A DNA stretch of 64,000 nucleotides from positions 1,488,001 to 1,552,000 of the forward strand of contig CP100465.1 of NCBI GenBank assembly GCA_024227995.1, in the 5' to 3' direction. The notes beneath the pieces are model-generated. The model did no database searches, was not told where the DNA came from, and was given only the letters and a program-made list of their open reading frames with translations. The translations under genes were made by a program, and so were the position numbers. Source of the stretch: Halomicrococcus gelatinilyticus. GTDB lineage: Archaea > Halobacteriota > Halobacteria > Halobacteriales > Haladaptataceae. Of this stretch, positions 1 to 9,508 are shown one piece after another (positions within the stretch are counted from its first letter, which is position 1; each line of letters opens with the position of its first letter).

Positions 1-77
1 ACCCGGGCGTCGTCGCGGGCCACGCGCTCGACGTCGGCAGGCGTGAGCGACTCGCCGTCGACGCGGACCGCGGTCAC
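1..77 (-). CDS. hutH: Histidine ammonia-lyase, N-terminus only (partial)
   Basis: Partial gene cut by the left edge. It starts with GTG inside a GTGA overlap with the hutI stop codon, and the 25 visible residues begin V(M)[18 protein letters not shown], which resembles the N-termini of haloarchaeal HutH. HutH deaminates L-histidine to urocanate, the first step of the Hut pathway. The MIO-forming Ala-Ser-Gly motif lies outside the window. Position as the last gene after hutU-hutG-hutI supports the call; no other product fits the context. Confidence 0.75.
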   Translation of the reverse strand, partial: MTAVRVDGESLTPADVERVARDDAR

Positions 78-1330
78 GCTCGCACCCCCTCGTCGTGCGC
101 GGCAGCACCTTCTCTCGCGACCACCTCGCCGCCCTTCAGCACGGTGTCGACGGCGTTCACGCCGAAGTTGTAGGGGACGTGGACGTACGTCAGCGCGTCG
201 AGCACGGCGAGGTCGCCCGGCGTCCCCTCCCGCAGCGTGCCGGTGCCGTCGCGGCGGTCGACGGCCAGCGCGGCGTTGCGCGTCGCCGCGACCAGCGCCT
301 CGGCAGGGGTCATCCCCATCTCGACGCAGGCGAGCGACTGGGCGAAGCCCATGCTCTGTGAGTAGCAGTTCGGGTTGAAGTCGGTCGCCACGGCGACCGG
401 CGCACCGGCGTCAAGGAACGCCCGCGCGTCGGCGTAGTCCGCGCCGAGGCTGAACGCCGTCCCGGGGAGGAGCACCGGCGAGACGCCCGTCCCGGCGACG
501 GCCGCGACGTCCTCCTCGGTGGCGTGGAGCAGGTGGTCGGCGCTCGTCGCCCCCATCCCGGCGGCGAGTTGCGTCCCGCCGAGGTGGGCGAGTTCCTCGG
601 CGTGGACCTTCGGCTTCAGGCCGACCGCCTCGCCGGCCTCCAGGACGCGCCGGGACTGCTCGACGTCGAAGACGCCCTCCTCGCAGAAGACGTCGCAGAA
701 CTCCGCGATGTCCTGGTCGGCGACCGCGGGGAGCTGCTCGTCGACCACCTCGTCGACGTAGTCGTCGGCCTCGCGACCCTCCGGGACGGCGTGGGCGCCC
801 ATGAACGTCGGCACCACGTCGACCGGGTGGACCTCGTCGGCGCGGGCCATGACGTCGAGCATCCGTAGTTCCGTCTCGGTGTCGAGGCCGTACCCCGACT
901 TCACCTCGACGGTGGTCGTGCCGTGCGCGAGCATCACGTCGAGGTGGGAGAGCAGGTTGTCGAGCAGCGTCCCGTCGCTCGCGTTCCGGGTCGCCCGGAC
1001 GGTGCGAAGGATGCCGCCGCCTTCCTCCAGTAGCTCCTGGTAGGTGGCGCCCTGGAGCTTCGCCTCGAACTCGTCGGAGCGGTCGCCCGCGAACAGCGCG
1101 TGGGTGTGCGGGTCGACGAACCCTGGGACGACTGCGGCCCCGTCGGCGTCGACGTCGTGGTCGGCGTTCGCCGGCGGGAACTCGCGCTTTACGGGGCCAG
1201 AAGGGCCGACGCGGGCCACCTCGCCGTCCACCACCGCGACGGCGGCGTCCTCGTAGATGCCGAGTTCGCCCTCGTCGTCGACGGTGACGACCTCGTTCGC
1301 GCCGTGGACGACGGCGTCGAGGTCGCTCAT
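74..1330 (-). CDS. hutI: Imidazolonepropionase
   Basis: Hydrolyses 4-imidazolone-5-propionate to N-formimidoyl-L-glutamate, third step of histidine degradation; cytoplasmic metal-dependent amidohydrolase. The 418-residue protein carries the metal-binding [18 protein letters not shown] segment, a second histidine region [12 protein letters not shown], and VATDFNPNC with the late metal-site Asp, all typical of HutI. An upstream in-frame ATG exists at 1420, but it lies in hutG; ATG at 1330 overlaps the hutG stop (ATGA) and gives the family-standard N-terminus [10 protein letters not shown]. It is the third cistron of a tightly coupled hutU-G-I-H operon and must be co-translated with its neighbours. 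Nothing appears to be missing. Confidence 0.95.
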   Translation of the reverse strand: MSDLDAVVHGANEVVTVDDEGELGIYEDAAVAVVDGEVARVGPSGPVKREFPPANADHDVDADGAAVVPGFVDPHTHALFAGDRSDEFEAKLQGATYQELLEEGGGILRTVRATRNASDGTLLDNLLSHLDVMLAHGTTTVEVKSGYGLDTETELRMLDVMARADEVHPVDVVPTFMGAHAVPEGREADDYVDEVVDEQLPAVADQDIAEFCDVFCEEGVFDVEQSRRVLEAGEAVGLKPKVHAEELAHLGGTQLAAGMGATSADHLLHATEEDVAAVAGTGVSPVLLPGTAFSLGADYADARAFLDAGAPVAVATDFNPNCYSQSMGFAQSLACVEMGMTPAEALVAATRNAALAVDRRDGTGTLREGTPGDLAVLDALTYVHVPYNFGVNAVDTVLKGGEVVAREGAAAHDEGVRA

Positions 1331-2271
1331 CGGCCACCTCCCAGCGCGGCGAGGAAGTGCGCGATAGCGCGCGCACCGGCCCGCGCCGTCCGGTCGCCTT
1401 CGTCCAGCGGGGGCGCACACTCGACCACCTCGAACCCCACAATCTGGGGGCCACCGCGTTCGCGGCGCGCGCTGCTCGCCACGAGGCGCAGTGCACGGAA
1501 CAGTTCCCGGGTCGTCAGGCCGCCGGGCGTCGGCGCGCTCACGCCGGGTGCCGCGGCGGCGTCCAGCACGTCGAGGTCGACGCTGACGTAGAGGGCGTCG
1601 ACGTCCATCCCCGCCAGCGCGCTGTCGACGGCCGAGACGACGTCGTCGCCCACCTCCTCGCTCGTGACGACCTCGCCGTCCCGCTCGCGGAGGTAGTCCG
1701 CGTACGCCGTCGACGTCTCGAAGTGACGCGCGCCGACCACGCTGTAGGCGTCGAGGCCCGCCTCGTGCAACTGGCGGTACGGCGTGCCGCTGGTCGGGCC
1801 GTCGCGCAGCTCGCGGCAGTCGAGGTGGGCGTCGAAGTTGACGATCCCCAGCGACCCCGCGTCGAGCAGCGGCGCGGCGTTCGGCACGGTCAGGGAGTTG
1901 TCGCCGCCGAGGAAGACGGGGACGGCGTCGCTCTCGTGGACGTCTTCCGTGGCGGACTGCACTGCGTCCTGGACCGCCGCGACGCCCTCGTCCGCCGGGA
2001 CGTCGACGTCGCCGAGGTCCGCCACGTCCGCGACCGGGCCAGCGTCGAAGTGGTGGGTCTTGGTGGCGGCGAGCGCGTCGCGGAGCGCGGCGGGTCCCTC
2101 GCGCGCGCCGCGGCGGCCGATGACGGCGCCGTCGTACGGTTCGCCGACGAGCACGGCGTCGTAGTCGTCAGCGTCGGCGAGCGACGCGCGCTCGACGACG
2201 TCGCCGAACTGCTCGTCGTTCGGGTCCGACGAGGGGACGGTCCACTCGTCGGGATGAGTGAGTCCCGTCAT
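1327..2271 (-). CDS. hutG: Formimidoylglutamase (ureohydrolase family)
   Basis: Cleaves N-formimidoyl-L-glutamate to glutamate and formamide, the last Hut step. The 314-residue protein shows the arginase/agmatinase manganese motifs in order: FLGGDNSL (normally GGDHS, so the first metal His is Asn here), [10 protein letters not shown] and [10 protein letters not shown] followed by [10 protein letters not shown]. Those motifs alone could mean agmatinase, but its place between hutU and hutI, with 4-bp ATGA overlaps on both sides, fixes it as HutG. The His-to-Asn change in the first motif is a plain reading and may be a HutG-type variation in haloarchaea. Confidence 0.92.
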   Translation of the reverse strand: MTGLTHPDEWTVPSSDPNDEQFGDVVERASLADADDYDAVLVGEPYDGAVIGRRGAREGPAALRDALAATKTHHFDAGPVADVADLGDVDVPADEGVAAVQDAVQSATEDVHESDAVPVFLGGDNSLTVPNAAPLLDAGSLGIVNFDAHLDCRELRDGPTSGTPYRQLHEAGLDAYSVVGARHFETSTAYADYLRERDGEVVTSEEVGDDVVSAVDSALAGMDVDALYVSVDLDVLDAAAAPGVSAPTPGGLTTRELFRALRLVASSARRERGGPQIVGFEVVECAPPLDEGDRTARAGARAIAHFLAALGGGR

Positions 2272-4004
2272 TTTCGGTCACGCATGGGGACGGCGACGTT
2301 CGACCGCTCTGCCTCGTCGACGGCGTGCTCGTAGCCTGCGTCGGCGTGGCGGACGACGCCCATGCCGGGGTCGGTCGTGAAGACGGCGCGCGCCTTCTCG
2401 GCGGCGAGGTCGGAGCCGTCGAGGACGACGTGGTTGTTGGCGTGGAGCGCGTTGCCGATGCCGACGCCGCCGCCGTCGTGGACGCTGACGATATCCGCGC
2501 CCGCCGCGCAGTTCAGCAGGGCGTTCAGGACGGGCCAGTCGGCGACCGCGTCGGTGCCGTCCCGCATCGCCTCCGTCTCGCGGTTGGGGCTGGCGACGCT
2601 GCCGGCGTCGAGGTGGTCCCGGGTGACGACGACCGGCGCGGCGATCTCGCCCGCCGCGACGAGGTCGTTGATGCGGAGCGCGAAGCGCGCGCGCTCGGTG
2701 AGGCCGTCGGCGTCGGCGTCGTAGCCCAGCCAGCAGACCCGGGAGGGGAGCCCCTGGAACTCGACCTGCTCCTGGGCGAGGTCGATCCAGCGGTGCAGTT
2801 GCTCTTTCTCGGGGAACAGTTCCTTGACCGCCTCGTCGGTGCGGTGGATGTCCGCGGGGTCGCCGGAGAGCGCCGCCCAGCGGAACGGTCCCTTCCCCTC
2901 GCAGAACAGCGGGCGAATGTAGGCGGGGACGAAGCCTGGGTAGTCGAACGCAGTCTCCATCCCGCGGTGCTCCTCGACCTGGCCGCGGATGTTGTTGCCG
3001 TACTCGAAGGCGACGCTGCCGGCGTCCTGGAGGTCGAGGATGGCGCGGACGTGGCGCTCCATCGTGTCGAGGCTCACCTCGACGTACGCATCCGGGTCCT
3101 CCTCCCGGAGAGCGTCGGCCTCGTCGACGGTGTAGCCCGAGGGGTAGTACCCCTCAAGTTCGTCGTGGGCGCTCGTCTGGTCGGTGACGACGTCGGGGAC
3201 GAACCCACGGTCGAGCATCCCCTCCAGCACGTCGGCGGCGTTGACGTGCACGCCGACGGAGTAGGGTTCGCCGGCTTCGGCGGCTTCCTTCGCGCGCTCG
3301 ATGGCCTCGTCCAGGTCGTCGGTCTTCTCCTGGCAGTAGCCCGTCTCGATGCGGCGGTCGATGCGGTCCTCGTCCACCTCCGCGGCGATGCAGACGCCGT
3401 GGTTCATCGTGACCGCCAGCGGCTGTGCGCCGCCCATGCCGCCGAGGCCGCCCGTGACGACGACCTTGCCGCGCAGACCGTCGTTGTCGGGGTAGTGCTC
3501 GTCGGCGAGCGCCGCCAGCGTCTCGTAGGTGCCCTGGATGATGCCCTGGGTGCCGATGTACGCCCAGGACCCGGCCGTCATCTGGCCGTACATGATCAGT
3601 CCCTTCGCTTCGAGTTCGTGGAAGTGCTCCCAGTCGTCCCACTTGCCGACGAGGTTGGAGTTGGCGATGAGGACCCGCGGCGCGCGCTCGTGGGTCTCGA
3701 ACCGCCCCACGGGCTTGCCCGACTGGACGAGCAGCGTCTCCGTCTCGCCCAATTCGCGCAGTTCCGCGAGGATCGCGTCGTAGGCGTCCCACGACCGCGC
3801 CGCGCGGCCGGTGCCGCCGTAGACGACCAGGTCCTCGGGGCGCTCGCCCACCTCGGGGTCGAGGTTGTTGTTCAGCATGCGGAGCGCGGCCTCCGCCCGC
3901 CAGTGCTCGCACTCGATGTCGGTGCCGGTGGGCGCGCCCCGGTACTCGCGCCACTGCTCGCTGGGCTCGCCCACGTCGTGCCCGGACTCGGCTTGTTCGC
4001 TCAT
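2268..4004 (-). CDS. hutU: Urocanate hydratase
   Basis: Converts urocanate to 4-imidazolone-5-propionate using a tightly bound NAD+. The 578-residue length and blocks such as [43 protein letters not shown] (NAD-binding Gly-rich segment) and [11 protein letters not shown] are diagnostic of HutU. It is the first gene of the operon; a TATA-like AAATATC lies about 30 bp upstream on the opposite strand at 4034-4040, suggesting leaderless transcription. Its stop codon overlaps the hutG start (ATGA). Confidence 0.97.
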   Translation of the reverse strand: MSEQAESGHDVGEPSEQWREYRGAPTGTDIECEHWRAEAALRMLNNNLDPEVGERPEDLVVYGGTGRAARSWDAYDAILAELRELGETETLLVQSGKPVGRFETHERAPRVLIANSNLVGKWDDWEHFHELEAKGLIMYGQMTAGSWAYIGTQGIIQGTYETLAALADEHYPDNDGLRGKVVVTGGLGGMGGAQPLAVTMNHGVCIAAEVDEDRIDRRIETGYCQEKTDDLDEAIERAKEAAEAGEPYSVGVHVNAADVLEGMLDRGFVPDVVTDQTSAHDELEGYYPSGYTVDEADALREEDPDAYVEVSLDTMERHVRAILDLQDAGSVAFEYGNNIRGQVEEHRGMETAFDYPGFVPAYIRPLFCEGKGPFRWAALSGDPADIHRTDEAVKELFPEKEQLHRWIDLAQEQVEFQGLPSRVCWLGYDADADGLTERARFALRINDLVAAGEIAAPVVVTRDHLDAGSVASPNRETEAMRDGTDAVADWPVLNALLNCAAGADIVSVHDGGGVGIGNALHANNHVVLDGSDLAAEKARAVFTTDPGMGVVRHADAGYEHAVDEAERSNVAVPMRDRK

Positions 4005-4094
4005 CTCTCCCGTGTTCTACGTGCGCGAGGCGCAAATATCACGGCCCCCGCGAACGGAGGGGTGTTCAAGTACCGGTGGCGACAACCTCGACGC
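4005..4094. promoter_or_regulatory. Divergent promoter region between hutU operon and its regulator
   Basis: A 90-bp gap separates the divergent hutU operon and the HTH_10 regulator. On the minus strand a GATATTTG box (complement of 4034-4041) lies about 30 bp from the hutU ATG, the usual spacing of an archaeal TATA box for a leaderless message. A regulator binding here could control both directions; that part is inference. Confidence 0.45.
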
Positions 4095-4739
4095 GTGTAC
4101 GAGACGGTGCTGCGCGTCGGCCAGCCGGGCGTCTACGCCTCGGCGACCGACGGGACCGACACGACGGTCGAGTTGTGGTGCAACGACCACTGCGACCTCC
4201 TGCAGGTCACCGGCCCGGGCGGCGACGCCGTCGTCGACCACGTCCGGTCGCTGGTCGGGGTCCGGCGGGCGCTCGTGGAGGGCGACGAGCGACTGCTCGT
4301 CACCGACGCGTGCCTCAAGGACCACGAGGACGACCGCATCGAACCGTTGCTCGCGCGCCACGACTGCCTGCTCGTGCCGCCGCTGCGGTACGCCGACGGC
4401 GAGAAGTGGTGTCGCGTCCTCGCGCTCGACCCGGCGAACCTCGCCGCGCTCTACCGTGACCTCGCCGACGCGTTCCCGGTCACCGTCGAGTCGAAGCGCG
4501 AGGTCGAATCGGTGGCCGCCGACCGACCGCTGTACGCGCCCGAGACCGCGCTCCCGGACCTCTCGCCCCGTCAGCGGGAGGCGCTGTCTTCCGCCCGCGA
4601 GGCGGGCTACTACCGCATCCCGCGCGAGACGACGACCGCCGAGCTGGCGAGCGAGATGGGCGTCGACCGCCGGACGTTCGAGGAGCACCTCCGACGCGCG
4701 GAGAACAAACTGGTCGACGGGTTCGCCGAGTTCTACTGA
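4095..4739 (+). CDS. HTH_10 (bacterio-opsin activator type) regulator, probable hut regulator
   Basis: A 214-residue DNA-binding protein. The last ~55 residues form the haloarchaeal Bat/HTH_10 domain: LSPRQREALSSAREAGYY, then TTAELASEMGVDRRTFEEHL and RRAENKLVDG. The N-terminal ~150 residues are a Bat-type sensor region with no recognised ligand motif. GTG at 4095 is chosen because there is no nearby ATG in frame and the following residues (YETVLRVG) look coding. It is divergent from hutU with 90 bp between them, so local control of histidine catabolism is the simplest idea. That is inferred from position only. Confidence 0.8.
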   Translation: MYETVLRVGQPGVYASATDGTDTTVELWCNDHCDLLQVTGPGGDAVVDHVRSLVGVRRALVEGDERLLVTDACLKDHEDDRIEPLLARHDCLLVPPLRYADGEKWCRVLALDPANLAALYRDLADAFPVTVESKREVESVAADRPLYAPETALPDLSPRQREALSSAREAGYYRIPRETTTAELASEMGVDRRTFEEHLRRAENKLVDGFAEFY

Positions 4740-4979
4740 CAGACTGGAACGCCGCGACGAGCGGCGCGCATCCCGGAGCGCCGAATCGCAAGAGGGAGAG
4801 CCGCGTCAGCGGTCGTCTAGCGGCGGATTACCGTGGCGAAACCCTCCGTTGCAGTAGTTCAGGGGAACGATAACACGACGGGTCGAATCGTATCCCGACG
4901 ATACCGAACTGCAACCGGCTCATAACAAAGCTGGTCCGGCCGTGACGTGGGGACATCGCACGGTGCGACGGTACCTAAC

Positions 4980-5171
4980 ATGAGCGGCACGCAAGAGAGC
5001 GGACGACACGACGAACAGCTTCCCGACCGGTTCGACGAGCGGGTGGAACTCGAGATCGAAGACGGAGCGGACAGGGAACGACCGGTGGTGCGGATGCGCG
5101 ACGCCGTCGAGAACGACGCGTGGGTGACGGCGGAGATCGACGCGGTCGTCTCGCTCTCCGAACACCGCTGA
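4980..5171 (+). CDS. Small acidic hypothetical protein
   Basis: A 63-residue charged protein (start MSGTQESGRHDEQL, end VVSLSEHR), with no cysteines or membrane segment. ATG at 4980 is chosen over an upstream in-frame ATG at 4947 because the extra residues look non-coding. Its Asp/Glu-rich composition and codon use match the host chromosome. It stands alone between the hut regulator and the acyl-CoA dehydrogenase, in the same direction. Function unknown; it may be a small haloarchaeal-specific protein. Confidence 0.55.
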   Translation: MSGTQESGRHDEQLPDRFDERVELEIEDGADRERPVVRMRDAVENDAWVTAEIDAVVSLSEHR

Positions 5172-5270
5172 GAGCCCCGGCCGGGACGACGGCGCTCGCC
5201 CGTTCCGTCGCCCCCCAGCGCCGGCGACCTCGTTCGACGCGCGGGCGAGCCTGCTGTAGCTGGCCCCCAT

Positions 5271-5276
5271 TTTAAA
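5271..5276 (+). promoter_or_regulatory. TATA box for acyl-CoA dehydrogenase gene
   Basis: TTTAAA lies 29 bp before the ATG at 5300, the spacing expected for a leaderless haloarchaeal promoter. Confidence 0.55.
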
Positions 5277-5299
5277 CCCGCCAGGAGAGACGTCAACGT

Positions 5300-6439
5300 A
5301 TGAACTTCGAGATGACGGCGGACCAGCGCGAACTCAGGGCGGACGTCCGGACGTTCGCGCAGGAGGAGATCAGACCCCGAGCGATCGACCTCGACCGGAA
5401 CGAGGAGTACCCGGCCGACATCCTCGACGAGCTCGGCGACCGGCGGCTCACCGGGCTGACGCTCCCGGAGGCGTACGGGGGTCGCGGCGAGGGGCTCGTC
5501 GAACTGGCGCTGGTGACCGAGGAGCTTTCGGCGGCGCTCATGCCGGTCGCCAGCGCGCTCGCCCTGCACCTGGGCGTCGCGACCGTCGTCGAGCGCTTCG
5601 GCACCGACGAACGACGCGAGGAGCTGCTCCCCGAGATGGCGACGTACGACACCGTCGGCGCGCTCGGGCTGAGCGAGGAAGACGCTGGGAGCAACAAGCT
5701 GGAGATGGAGACGACCGCCGAACGCGACGGCGACGAGTGGGTGCTGAACGGCCACAAGCAGTGGGTGACGAACTTCCGCCACGCCGACGTCGTCCTCACG
5801 TACGCCAGGACCGGTCCCGACGACCAGGCGCCGCACAACGTCAGCGCTTTTCTCGTCCCGACCGAGGCGTTCGACGTCGAGGAGGTGTGGGAGACGCTGG
5901 GCGCGAACAGCGTGAAGTCGCCCCGCGTGTCGCTCTCGGACGTCCGCGTCCCCGCCGACCGACTCGTCGGCGAGGAAGGGGAGGGGTACGTCCAGCGCGG
6001 GCAGGTCCACACCGGCGTGAACGTCCCTGCCCGCGGCGTCGGCATCGCCCGCGCGGCGCTGGCGGACACGGTCGAGTACACGGGTTCCCGGGAGCAGTAC
6101 GACCAGCACATCGCCGACTTCCAGGGCGTCCGCTGGGAGGTCGCGGAGATGGCCGAGCGGGTCGACACCGCGCGCCTGCTCACCCTTCGGGCGGCCGACC
6201 GCGCCGACCGCGGCCGCGACGTCACTCGCGAGTTCAGCATGGCGAAGATTCACGCGACGCAGGCCGCGGTGGACAACGCGAACGACGCCATCCAGTTCCA
6301 CGGCGGCGTCGGCTACACCACGGAACGCCACGTCGAGCGGTACCTCCGGGACGCGAAACTTCTCACGCTGGCGGGCGGACCGAACGAGGGCCACCGGGAC
6401 GCGCTCGCGGAGTCGGTGTTCGAGCGGTACGGGGAGTAG
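5300..6439 (+). CDS. Acyl-CoA dehydrogenase family flavoprotein
   Basis: FAD-dependent alpha,beta-dehydrogenation of an acyl-CoA; cytoplasmic. The 379-residue protein has the usual three-part layout: N-terminal helices (MTADQRELRADVRTFAQEE), the middle domain with ALGLSEEDAGSNKL and WVLNGHKQWVTN, and the C-terminal helical domain ending FHGGVGYTTERHVERYLRDA. The position holding the catalytic Glu in medium-chain enzymes (IYEGT) reads LAGGP here, so the base is either elsewhere, as in isovaleryl- and long-chain enzymes, or absent. The substrate cannot be told from sequence. No ETF or thiolase gene is adjacent. Confidence 0.85.
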   Translation: MNFEMTADQRELRADVRTFAQEEIRPRAIDLDRNEEYPADILDELGDRRLTGLTLPEAYGGRGEGLVELALVTEELSAALMPVASALALHLGVATVVERFGTDERREELLPEMATYDTVGALGLSEEDAGSNKLEMETTAERDGDEWVLNGHKQWVTNFRHADVVLTYARTGPDDQAPHNVSAFLVPTEAFDVEEVWETLGANSVKSPRVSLSDVRVPADRLVGEEGEGYVQRGQVHTGVNVPARGVGIARAALADTVEYTGSREQYDQHIADFQGVRWEVAEMAERVDTARLLTLRAADRADRGRDVTREFSMAKIHATQAAVDNANDAIQFHGGVGYTTERHVERYLRDAKLLTLAGGPNEGHRDALAESVFERYGE

Positions 6440-6493
6440 ACGCGACCGATAGCCGAGAACGGACGGTGGTGCGTCGCCGGGCGAGAAGTGTCG

Positions 6494-6868
6494 CTAGACG
6501 AGGTCGATCTCGTCGTCGCCGTTCGGGACGGCACAGAGGAACGCGCCGGGGTCGTCGCCCTCGTTGCGGTACCAGTGGACGGTGCCGGCGGGGATGAGCA
6601 GCGAGTCGCCCGCGCTCACCTCGTGCTCGGTCTCCTCGCCGTCCTCCTCGATGCCGACCACGTACTCCCCGGAGAGCACGTACTGCTCGTGTTCGACCTC
6701 GTTGGTGTGCTTCGGGACCTCCGCGCCCGGGTCGAGGGTGAATCGGCGGACGGCGAAGTTCGGTGCGTCCTGGTCCTCGCCGATGAGCACGCCTTTCGAC
6801 ATGCCCTCGGCGGCGCCGACGTCCTCGTATTCGACGTCCGATGCGCGGCGAACGACTGGGTCTGGCAT
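6494..6868 (-). CDS. Cupin-domain protein
   Basis: A 124-residue single-domain cupin: EVPKHTNEVEHEQYVLSGEY supplies the first metal motif (H, H, E) and GDSLLIPAGTVHWYRNEG the second (H). It could be a small metal-dependent dioxygenase, isomerase or sensor; sequence alone does not decide. ATG at 6868 is preferred to an in-frame TTG two codons upstream. The start lies only 24 bp beyond the stop of tnpB on the same strand, so the two are either co-transcribed or the gene marks the right border of the TnpB element. Confidence 0.8.
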   Translation of the reverse strand: MPDPVVRRASDVEYEDVGAAEGMSKGVLIGEDQDAPNFAVRRFTLDPGAEVPKHTNEVEHEQYVLSGEYVVGIEEDGEETEHEVSAGDSLLIPAGTVHWYRNEGDDPGAFLCAVPNGDDEIDLV

Positions 6869-6892
6869 GGGCAAGCGTAGGAGCGCGGTCGG

Positions 6893-8113
6893 CTAAGTCT
6901 TTGGCACTTCGGCGAGTTCCTCGTTCGGCACGAAGTCGCCGTCGGGCGTCACCCGCCCCGACGAGAGCGCGCAGTAGGTCGCCCCGACGCCGCGGGAGGA
7001 GAGCGGGCCGCGCCGGATGCAGCGGAAGGCCACGTTCTTCGCGGCGTTGTAGTCGTCGTTGGCCTCGTTGCCGCACTTCAGGCACTCGAAGTGGGTGCGC
7101 TCGACGTCGCGGTTCTGCGGATGGGTGAACCCGCAGGCCGTGCACCGCTGGCTCGTGTACTCGGGGTTGACCTGCACCACGGTGACGTCGCGCTCGGCGG
7201 CGCGGTAGGCGACGAACTCGAACAGGCGCTCGAACGCCCACTCGTGGAACTCGCCGGCGTCGGGGAGCAGGTCGTGGACGTCGCCGAGTTCGCCGAACGC
7301 GATGACGTCGCAACCGTGGCGTTCGGCCTCCTCGACGATACCGCCGGCGACCTCGTGGAGGTAGTCGCGGGCGTACCGGTCCGCGTGCTCACCCGCACGG
7401 CGGAGGGTTCGACGGGCACTCCGGGTGTCCGTCGTCCGGAGGTCCGCTCGGAGGTCGGCGAACTCCCGCTGGCGGTGGTCGAGTTCGCCGCCCGGGAAGA
7501 AGCGGGCCGTGCTCGTGACGGCGAGGTTGTCGACGCCGAGGTCGACGCCGAGGACGGTCGCGTCCTCACCGGGCGGGTCAGGGTCGGAACGTGGCGTCCG
7601 GAATCCGAGGTGGAGGACGAAGTCGCCGTCGCGGTAGTGGAGCGTGCTCTTGGACGGCTCCCACCGGTCGTCGTCGAGATACTGCGACTGGTAGCCGGCG
7701 TCCGGGACGACGAGGTCGCAGTGGACCCGCTCGCCGGTCGTCGTCAGGCTGACCGTACGGTCGTCGAAGACGGTCATGGTCCGCGTGTCGTAGACAACGG
7801 TCGGCGCGGTGAACTCGGGGCGCGCGTCGGGGTCGCCGTCCTCGTCGCGGGCGCGAGCGCGCTTGACCGCCTCGGCCGCCCGGTGGGTGGCCAGGACCGC
7901 GTGCTGGCTGCCGAGGTCGGTGCGCTCGCGGAGTTCGTCGTACGCGAGCTGCTGTACCTCGTTGCGGGTGTGACACTGCCCCCACGCGCTGTTGACCGCG
8001 ATCTGGCAGCCGCGTTTCCACTCGCCGACCATCGTCAGCAACCGCTCGCGGTCGGCGGGGTCGACCGCGAGACGGGTTACAGCCGTCCGCTTGCAGTAGT
8101 CGGACTCCGTCAC
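6893..8113 (-). CDS. tnpB: TnpB RNA-guided nuclease (IS200/IS605, IS1341 type)
   Basis: A 406-residue TnpB with no TnpA partner nearby. All three RuvC acidic residues are visible: D191 in GVDLGVDN, E275 in IAFGELGD and the Asp pair at 353-354 in ANDDYNAAKN. The zinc-finger cysteines are C324/C327 (CTACG) and C344/C347 (CLKCG). Translation starts with GTG at 8113. TnpB is known to bind an omegaRNA made from the 3' end of its own gene and to cut DNA guided by flanking sequence. Here the downstream flank is a cupin gene only 24 bp away. I see no clear terminal hairpins and the host-like GC suggests long residence. Confidence 0.9.
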   Translation of the reverse strand: MTESDYCKRTAVTRLAVDPADRERLLTMVGEWKRGCQIAVNSAWGQCHTRNEVQQLAYDELRERTDLGSQHAVLATHRAAEAVKRARARDEDGDPDARPEFTAPTVVYDTRTMTVFDDRTVSLTTTGERVHCDLVVPDAGYQSQYLDDDRWEPSKSTLHYRDGDFVLHLGFRTPRSDPDPPGEDATVLGVDLGVDNLAVTSTARFFPGGELDHRQREFADLRADLRTTDTRSARRTLRRAGEHADRYARDYLHEVAGGIVEEAERHGCDVIAFGELGDVHDLLPDAGEFHEWAFERLFEFVAYRAAERDVTVVQVNPEYTSQRCTACGFTHPQNRDVERTHFECLKCGNEANDDYNAAKNVAFRCIRRGPLSSRGVGATYCALSSGRVTPDGDFVPNEELAEVPKT

Positions 8114-8205
8114 GCTCTTTTCTCGCCGGAGGGGTACCTTGAATACTTCGAGACGTCGCTGAGCGGAACCGGGTCGACCGGCGAACGCTGGCGAGGTCAG
8201 ACCGA

Positions 8206-8964
8206 CTACCGGAGCGCGTCCGGCACGTACTCCGCCGCGTCGACGTCCAGCAACCCCTCCTCGGGGAACTCCACGTCGAGGACCGTCTCGAACACGGTCG
8301 TCGCGGCGCGGGCGACGGCGGGCGAGAACTCGCCGTCGAGGTCCGGCGCGCTCGCCGGTGCCGCCGAGTCGGTCCGTAGCACCGTCGCGTCGGCCGCCGC
8401 CACCGGATGGTCGCCGGCGGCACGGGTTGCGACCACGGCGTCCGGTGGCGAGCCGACGTCCGCCAGGCGACCGCGCATCCGCTGGACGGCGTCCGCGCCG
8501 CGCTCGGTGGCCGGCGCGACGAGCGTGACGCGGTCGGCGGCGTCGACGGCCGCGACCGACTGGTTGGCGGCGACCGGCGGCGTGTCGACGAGGACGTGGT
8601 CGAACTCTCGACCGGCCGTCGCGATCAGGTCCTCGAACCGGTCGGCCGCCGCCGGAGTCTTCGCGCGGGCGAGTCGCTCGAACGGCGCGTACGCCGGACA
8701 GAGCGCGAGACGGCCCGCGAGTTCTGCGGGGTGGTCGACGAGTGCGTCGGCGAGCGTCGCGTCGTCGCCGGCGTCGGTCAGGAGCGCGGTCAGGTCGGTC
8801 TCGATGCGGCCGGGTGCGTGACGGGCCAGCCCCTGCGTGGCGACGGCAGCGTCGAGCACGGCGACGCTCCGCCCGGCGTGGGCGAGCAGCGCGCCCACCT
8901 CGACGCAGAGACGGGTCGTGCCGGCTCCACCGGTCACGCCGACGAGTGCAGCAGTTCGTTTCAC
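8206..8964 (-). CDS. ParA/MinD-like protein with degenerate Walker A
   Basis: A 252-residue SIMIBI-fold protein. The P-loop region reads GVTGGAGTTRL where MinD/ParA have KGGxGKTT: both the signature lysine and the Walker lysine are Thr/Thr-like. Other landmarks remain: VAVLDAAVATQGL (Walker A' region), DHVLVDTPP (Walker B) and VTLVAPATERGADAV. Without the lysines it may bind nucleotide weakly or act as a pseudo-ATPase. GTG at 8964 gives the normal N-terminus VKRTAALVGVTGG; the upstream in-frame residues look non-coding. Similar degenerate proteins are common in haloarchaea as far as I recall. Partner unknown. Confidence 0.75.
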   Translation of the reverse strand: MKRTAALVGVTGGAGTTRLCVEVGALLAHAGRSVAVLDAAVATQGLARHAPGRIETDLTALLTDAGDDATLADALVDHPAELAGRLALCPAYAPFERLARAKTPAAADRFEDLIATAGREFDHVLVDTPPVAANQSVAAVDAADRVTLVAPATERGADAVQRMRGRLADVGSPPDAVVATRAAGDHPVAAADATVLRTDSAAPASAPDLDGEFSPAVARAATTVFETVLDVEFPEEGLLDVDAAEYVPDALR

Positions 8965-9085
8965 GGTTCTACTCGGAAATCCTATCGCTCTGGCACTAAA
9001 AACTTCGGCGGCGAGTCGCGCTTCGTCGTTCGCCTCCGCCGCCGACGCGACAGCCGGCGGCGAGCACCACGACACTCGTCCCCGG

Positions 9086-9508
9086 TCAGCGTTCCGCTTC
9101 GATGTCGGCCGCGATGCCGTCCAGTTCGTCGTCGGAGAGGTCCGGGCGCTGGCCTGCCACCGCGTGGATGGGGTTGCCGCCGTCGTCCTCGAACCGCGGG
9201 ACGACGTGGCCGTGGACGTGCGGGACCTCCTGGCCGGCGGCCGCGCCGTTGTTGAACGCGACGTTGCTGCCGTCGGCGTCGACCGCGGCCTCGACGGCCG
9301 GCGTGAGGTCGTGCAGCGCGGCGAACACCTCCGCGGCGGTGTCGTCGGGGAGGTCGTTCAGCGTCTCGTGGTGGTCCTTCGGGATGACGAGCGTGTGCCC
9401 GGGCGCGAGCGGATTGGCGTCGAGGAACGCCATCACGTCGCCATCCTCGTAGACGGTTCGACTCGGGATGTCGCCGTCGACTATCTGGCAGAAGATGCAG
9501 TCGTCCAT
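9086..9508 (-). CDS. HIT family hydrolase
   Basis: A 140-residue histidine-triad protein of the Hint/HinT branch: N-terminal CIFCQIVDGDIPSRTVYED, central HTLVIPKDHH and the triad VPHVHGHVVPR (H-V-H-G-H). Such proteins hydrolyse nucleoside phosphoramidates or dinucleotides in the cytoplasm. ATG at 9508 gives the standard MDDCIFC N-terminus; 28 further in-frame residues upstream look non-coding. The two N-terminal cysteines, with a later His, may bind zinc as in many HIT proteins. Confidence 0.92.
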   Translation of the reverse strand: MDDCIFCQIVDGDIPSRTVYEDGDVMAFLDANPLAPGHTLVIPKDHHETLNDLPDDTAAEVFAALHDLTPAVEAAVDADGSNVAFNNGAAAGQEVPHVHGHVVPRFEDDGGNPIHAVAGQRPDLSDDELDGIAADIEAER

